Shown here piece by piece: positions 31,697 through 34,321 of a DNA stretch of 34,321 nt (positions are counted from its first letter, which is position 1; each line of letters starts with the position of its first letter). The stretch lies in NCBI RefSeq assembly GCF_017995835.1, contig NZ_JAGOID010000023.1, positions 1 to 34,321 on the forward strand, read 5' to 3'. The notes beneath the pieces were generated by a model. That model was not told the origin of the DNA, made no database searches, and saw nothing but the letters and a program-made list of their open reading frames with translations. The position numbers and the translations under genes are program-made. The DNA is from Amaricoccus sp. (lineage in GTDB: Bacteria > Pseudomonadota > Alphaproteobacteria > Rhodobacterales > Rhodobacteraceae).

Positions 31697-33151
31697 TCAT
31701 TCCGCCGGGACCGGGGCGTCGAAGCCGCGCTCGATCATGTCGGTGGGCCGCACGGGATAGTCGCCCGAGAAGCAGGCGTCGCAGAACTGCGGGTTGCGCT
31801 GATCGCGGCCCTCCTCGGACCCGCAGGCGCGGTAGAGGCCGTCGAGCGACACGAAGCGCAGCGAGTCCACCCCGAGGTGACGGCGCATGTCCTCCTCGGA
31901 CATGGTGGCGGCGAGGAGCTTCGCGCGGTCCGGCGTGTCGACGCCGTAGAAGCAGGGCCACATCGTCGGCGGCGAGGCGATGCGGAAATGCACCTCGGCC
32001 GCGCCGGCGTCCATCACCATCTCGCGGATCTTGCGGCTCGTGGTGCCGCGCACCACCGAATCGTCGACGAGGACCACTCGCTTGCCGGCGATCACCGCGC
32101 GGTTGACGTTCAGCTTCAGCCGCACGCCCATGTTGCGGATCTGCTCGGAGGGTTCGATGAAGGTCCGGCCCATGTACTGGTTGCGGATGATCCCCATCGC
32201 GTAGGGGATGCCCGACTGCTGGCTGTAGCCGATCGCCGCGGGCGTGCCCGAATCGGGCACCGGGCAGACGAGGTCGGCCTCGACCGGGGCCTCGCGGGCC
32301 AGCTCCATGCCGATCCGCCGCCGCGTCTCGTAGACCGAGCGGCCGCCGATCACGCTGTCGGGCCGCGAGAAGTAGACGTGCTCGAAGATGCAGAAGCGCG
32401 GGCGCCGCGGCTGGAACGGAAAGAAGCTCTGGAGCCGGCCGTCCTCGACCATCACCATCTCGCCCGGCTCGATCTCGCGGACGAACTCGGCGCCGATGAT
32501 GTCGAGCGCGCAGGTCTCGGAGGCCAGCGCCCAGCCGTCGCCCAGCCGGCCGAGCATCAGCGGCCGCACCCCGAGCGCGTCGCGCACGCCGATGAGCTTG
32601 GTGCGCGTCATGGCGACGATCGAGAAGGCGCCCTCGACGCGGCGGAGCGCGTCCTTGAGCCGCTCGGGGATGGTCTTCTGGATCGAGCGCGCCATCAGGT
32701 GGATGATGCACTCGGTGTCCGAGCCGGACTGGAAGATCGAGCCGTGGGCGATCAGTTCCTCGCGCAGCGCCAGGGCGTTCGTGAGGTTGCCGTTATGGGC
32801 GATGGCGCAGCCGCCCATCTGGAACTCGGCGAAGAGCGGCTGGACGTCGCGGATCTGGGTGTTGCCCTTGGATCCTGCGGTCGAGTAGCGCACGTGGCCG
32901 ATGGCGAGCTGGCCCGGCAGGGTCTCCATCAGCGAGGCCGAGGTGAAGTTGTCGCGGACGTAACCGAAGCGCCGGGCCGAGGAGAAACCCTCCTGCGGGC
33001 AGTAGGCGACGATGCCGCCCGCCTCCTGGCCGCGATGCTGGAGCGCATGGAGCCCGAGCGCGACGAAGCTCGCGGCGTCCTGCACGCCGATGACGCCGAA
33101 GACGCCGCATTCCTCGCGCAGCTTGTCGTCGTCGAACGGGTGGCTCAGCAA
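31697..33151 (-). CDS. purF: Amidophosphoribosyltransferase
   Basis: The 484-residue enzyme makes 5-phosphoribosylamine from PRPP and glutamine, the first committed step of purine synthesis. The N-terminal glutaminase has its nucleophile at C15 in REECGVFGV, exposed after propeptide removal, with GHVRYSTAG at 85-93 and HNGNLTN at 119-125. The phosphoribosyltransferase PRPP loop is VVLVDDSVVRGTT at 359-371. Start: TTG at 33151, with GGAG about 10 bases upstream; no ATG or GTG lies close to the conserved N-terminus. A good promoter and a repeat pair lie in the 151-base gap after cvpA, so it can be transcribed on its own. Confidence 0.97.
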   Translation of the reverse strand: MLSHPFDDDKLREECGVFGVIGVQDAASFVALGLHALQHRGQEAGGIVAYCPQEGFSSARRFGYVRDNFTSASLMETLPGQLAIGHVRYSTAGSKGNTQIRDVQPLFAEFQMGGCAIAHNGNLTNALALREELIAHGSIFQSGSDTECIIHLMARSIQKTIPERLKDALRRVEGAFSIVAMTRTKLIGVRDALGVRPLMLGRLGDGWALASETCALDIIGAEFVREIEPGEMVMVEDGRLQSFFPFQPRRPRFCIFEHVYFSRPDSVIGGRSVYETRRRIGMELAREAPVEADLVCPVPDSGTPAAIGYSQQSGIPYAMGIIRNQYMGRTFIEPSEQIRNMGVRLKLNVNRAVIAGKRVVLVDDSVVRGTTSRKIREMVMDAGAAEVHFRIASPPTMWPCFYGVDTPDRAKLLAATMSEEDMRRHLGVDSLRFVSLDGLYRACGSEEGRDQRNPQFCDACFSGDYPVRPTDMIERGFDAPVPAE

Positions 33152-33192
33152 ACCGGCGGTCTCCGGGGCGCGCGCGCGCGTTGCGCTGCCGT

Positions 33193-33221
33193 CATATAGC
33201 CGGAAGGGCGGCCGGTGTCAG
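33193..33221 (-). promoter_or_regulatory. Candidate purF promoter
   Basis: On the minus strand, CTGACA (33216-33221) and TATATG (33193-33198) are 17 bases apart and match the sigma-70 consensus at five of six positions each. The pair lies 41 bases before the purF start. This is the best promoter-like pair I saw in the window. Confidence 0.6.
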
Positions 33222-33238
33222 GGGGCCGCGCGCGGTTT

Positions 33239-33269
33239 TTCGCATTTGCGTGATCCTTCGCATGTGCGT
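33239..33269. promoter_or_regulatory. Pair of 13-nt palindromic direct repeats upstream of the purF promoter
   Basis: TTCGCATTTGCGT (33239-33251) and TTCGCATGTGCGT (33257-33269) differ at one base and are spaced 18 bases start to start. Each has a CGCA/TGCG dyad. They lie 17 bases beyond the -35 box, where an activator often binds, though repression is also possible. In the purF direction each reads ACGCA.ATGCGAA, which loosely recalls the E. coli PurR box (ACGCAAACG...), but PurR is not known to me in this group. Confidence 0.5.
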
Positions 33270-33283
33270 TATCGCGCCGCGAC

Positions 33284-33302
33284 CATGCGGCGCTGCCGCA
33301 TG
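33284..33302 (-). terminator. Hairpin directly after cvpA
   Basis: CATGCGGC (33284-33291) pairs perfectly with GCCGCATG (33295-33302) around a 3-nt loop and touches the cvpA stop codon. It could cut read-through from radA-cvpA into purF. There is no T-run. Confidence 0.45.
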
Positions 33303-33905
33303 TCACGCCCCGGATGCGGGCGGCGTTTCGGGCGTGACGGGCGCGACGGCCTGGGCGCAGGAGCCGACAAGGCGCTCGTACTGGCCCGCGATCCATTGCG
33401 GCGCGTCGTCGGGCAGCGCGGCGGCCAGATCCGCCTGGATGCCGGCGAAGAGGGTGCGGGTGTAGCTCGCGTCGACGATCGGCGCGCCGCCGGCGCCGCC
33501 GAGGATGCGGTCGTAGACCACGAAGGCGATGGCGATGAGCGCGACGCCGCGCGCCGCGCCGAAGACGAGGCCGAGCCCCTGGTCGATCGGCCCGATCGCC
33601 GAGTTCTGCACCGCGCCGGAGAGGAGCGGCGTGAACACCGAGACGACGATCAGCGCCACCGCGAAGACCGCGACGAAGCCCGCGAGCACGCCGAGCTCGC
33701 ACGAGCCGCCGATCACGTCGCGCAGCACCGGCACCTCGCGCACCAGGGGCTCCACCGCCGGCGCGAAGGCGAAGGCCGCCACCGCCGCGACGATCCAGCC
33801 GGCGATCGCCAGGGCCTCGCGCACGAACCCGCGCGACCAGGCGAGGACCGCCGAAACCACGACGATCGCCAGCGCGATGCCGTCGACGATGTTGAAGCCG
33901 TCCAT
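33303..33905 (-). CDS. cvpA: CvpA family inner-membrane protein
   Basis: The 200-residue protein has four hydrophobic segments (about 7-22, 34-50, 72-93, 108-130) and the family pattern FNIVDGIALAIVVVSAVLAWSRGFVREAL at the start. The soluble C-terminal tail is alanine/proline rich. CvpA is needed for colicin V secretion in E. coli and is linked to envelope homeostasis, but its exact job is unclear. The order radA-cvpA-purF is frequent in proteobacteria. It begins 10 bases after radA and is followed at once by a hairpin. Confidence 0.93.
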   Translation of the reverse strand: MDGFNIVDGIALAIVVVSAVLAWSRGFVREALAIAGWIVAAVAAFAFAPAVEPLVREVPVLRDVIGGSCELGVLAGFVAVFAVALIVVSVFTPLLSGAVQNSAIGPIDQGLGLVFGAARGVALIAIAFVVYDRILGGAGGAPIVDASYTRTLFAGIQADLAAALPDDAPQWIAGQYERLVGSCAQAVAPVTPETPPASGA

Positions 33906-33915
33906 TTCCGGGCCC

Positions 33916-34320
33916 CTATCCCTCGATGCCGCCGAAGCACTTCTCTATGAACCCGGCCAGATCCGCAACCGGATGCAGCTCCAGCGGTGCGGGCCCGCCG
34001 GTGCGGAGCCCGGCCGGGGCGAAGGCCGCCGCGAAGCCGAGCTTGGCCGCCTCGCGCAGCCTTGCGTCCGCCTGCGCCGTCGGGCGCAGCGCGCCCGAGA
34101 GCGAGACCTCGCCGAAGAGCACCGCGTCCGGCGGCAGCGCCGTGTCCTGCCGGGCGGAGAGGAGCGCGGCCGCGACCGCGAGATCGGCCGCCGGCTGGGT
34201 GACGCGCAGGCCGCCGGCGACGTTGAGATAGACGTCGAGCCCGGCGAAGCCGACGCCCGCCGGCGCCTCCAGCACGGCGAGGATCATGGCGAGGCGTCCC
34301 TGATCGTAGCCGAGCGACGA
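33916..34320 (-). CDS. radA: DNA repair protein RadA (C-terminal part)
   Basis: This is the last 134 codons of a gene that continues beyond the right edge. RadA/Sms is a RecA-like helicase aiding branch migration in recombination. The visible part is the Lon-protease-like C-terminal domain: SLGYDQGRLAMILAVLEA, GLDVYLNVAGGLRVTQPAADLAVAAALLSA, VLFGEVSLSGALRP, then REAAKLGFAAAFAP. The zinc finger, Walker motifs and KNRFG motif would be outside the window. It is co-directional with cvpA (10-base gap). An ATG at 34287 is internal, not the start. Confidence 0.95.
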   Translation of the reverse strand, partial: SSLGYDQGRLAMILAVLEAPAGVGFAGLDVYLNVAGGLRVTQPAADLAVAAALLSARQDTALPPDAVLFGEVSLSGALRPTAQADARLREAAKLGFAAAFAPAGLRTGGPAPLELHPVADLAGFIEKCFGGIEG

Positions 34321-34321
34321 G

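Overview
The window looks like a stretch of an alphaproteobacterial chromosome, most probably Rhodobacterales-like. Base composition is very GC-rich. Supporting signs are the short prolyl-tRNA synthetase, the hybrid RibB with a dead GTP-cyclohydrolase domain followed by ribH-nusB, the radA-cvpA-purF run, and a methylmalonyl/ethylmalonyl-CoA epimerase next to a DUF1467 protein. No phage, plasmid, CRISPR or tRNA gene was recognised. GTG and TTG starts and 4-8 bp gene overlaps are common.

Layout. (1) 1-473: the end of a branched-chain amino-acid permease gene (livM) converges on rpoC, with a perfect 14-bp hairpin between them. (2) 474-12261, minus strand: the core transcription/translation operon nusG-rplK-rplA-rplJ-rplL-rpoB-rpoC, with strong hairpins in its leaders and spacers and a plausible promoter before nusG. 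secE, normally just upstream of nusG, is not there. (3) 12421-18369, minus strand: an iron-type periplasmic gene set (imelysin, di-haem DUF1111 protein, second imelysin, DUF1513 protein) followed by an E. coli-type pfkB. The second imelysin gene carries an in-frame TAG. (4) 18370-18753: a divergent spacer with a remnant of an IS1380-type transposase. (5) 18754-23031, plus strand: proS, then ribBX-ribH-nusB and a membrane protein. (6) 23032-23422: a hairpin-rich spacer. (7) 23423-26232, minus strand: parC and a small lipoprotein.

(8) 26331-29359, plus strand: four overlapping genes for an SDR oxidoreductase, a YnbA-like CDP-alcohol phosphatidyltransferase, a PlsC-like acyltransferase and a CdsA/YnbB-like cytidylyltransferase. 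This is a compact lipid-assembly cassette whose product cannot be deduced, and it is the best candidate in the window for an undescribed pathway. (9) 29360-30183: a lower-GC yccF gene between an operator-like palindrome and a possible IS end. (10) 30184-34321, minus strand: radA (cut by the window edge), cvpA, purF, an SDR with an altered active site, the epimerase and DUF1467. purF has a good sigma-70-like promoter of its own, preceded by two 13-nt palindromic direct repeats.

All assignments come from reading the translated sequences and motifs by eye. No database search was run.
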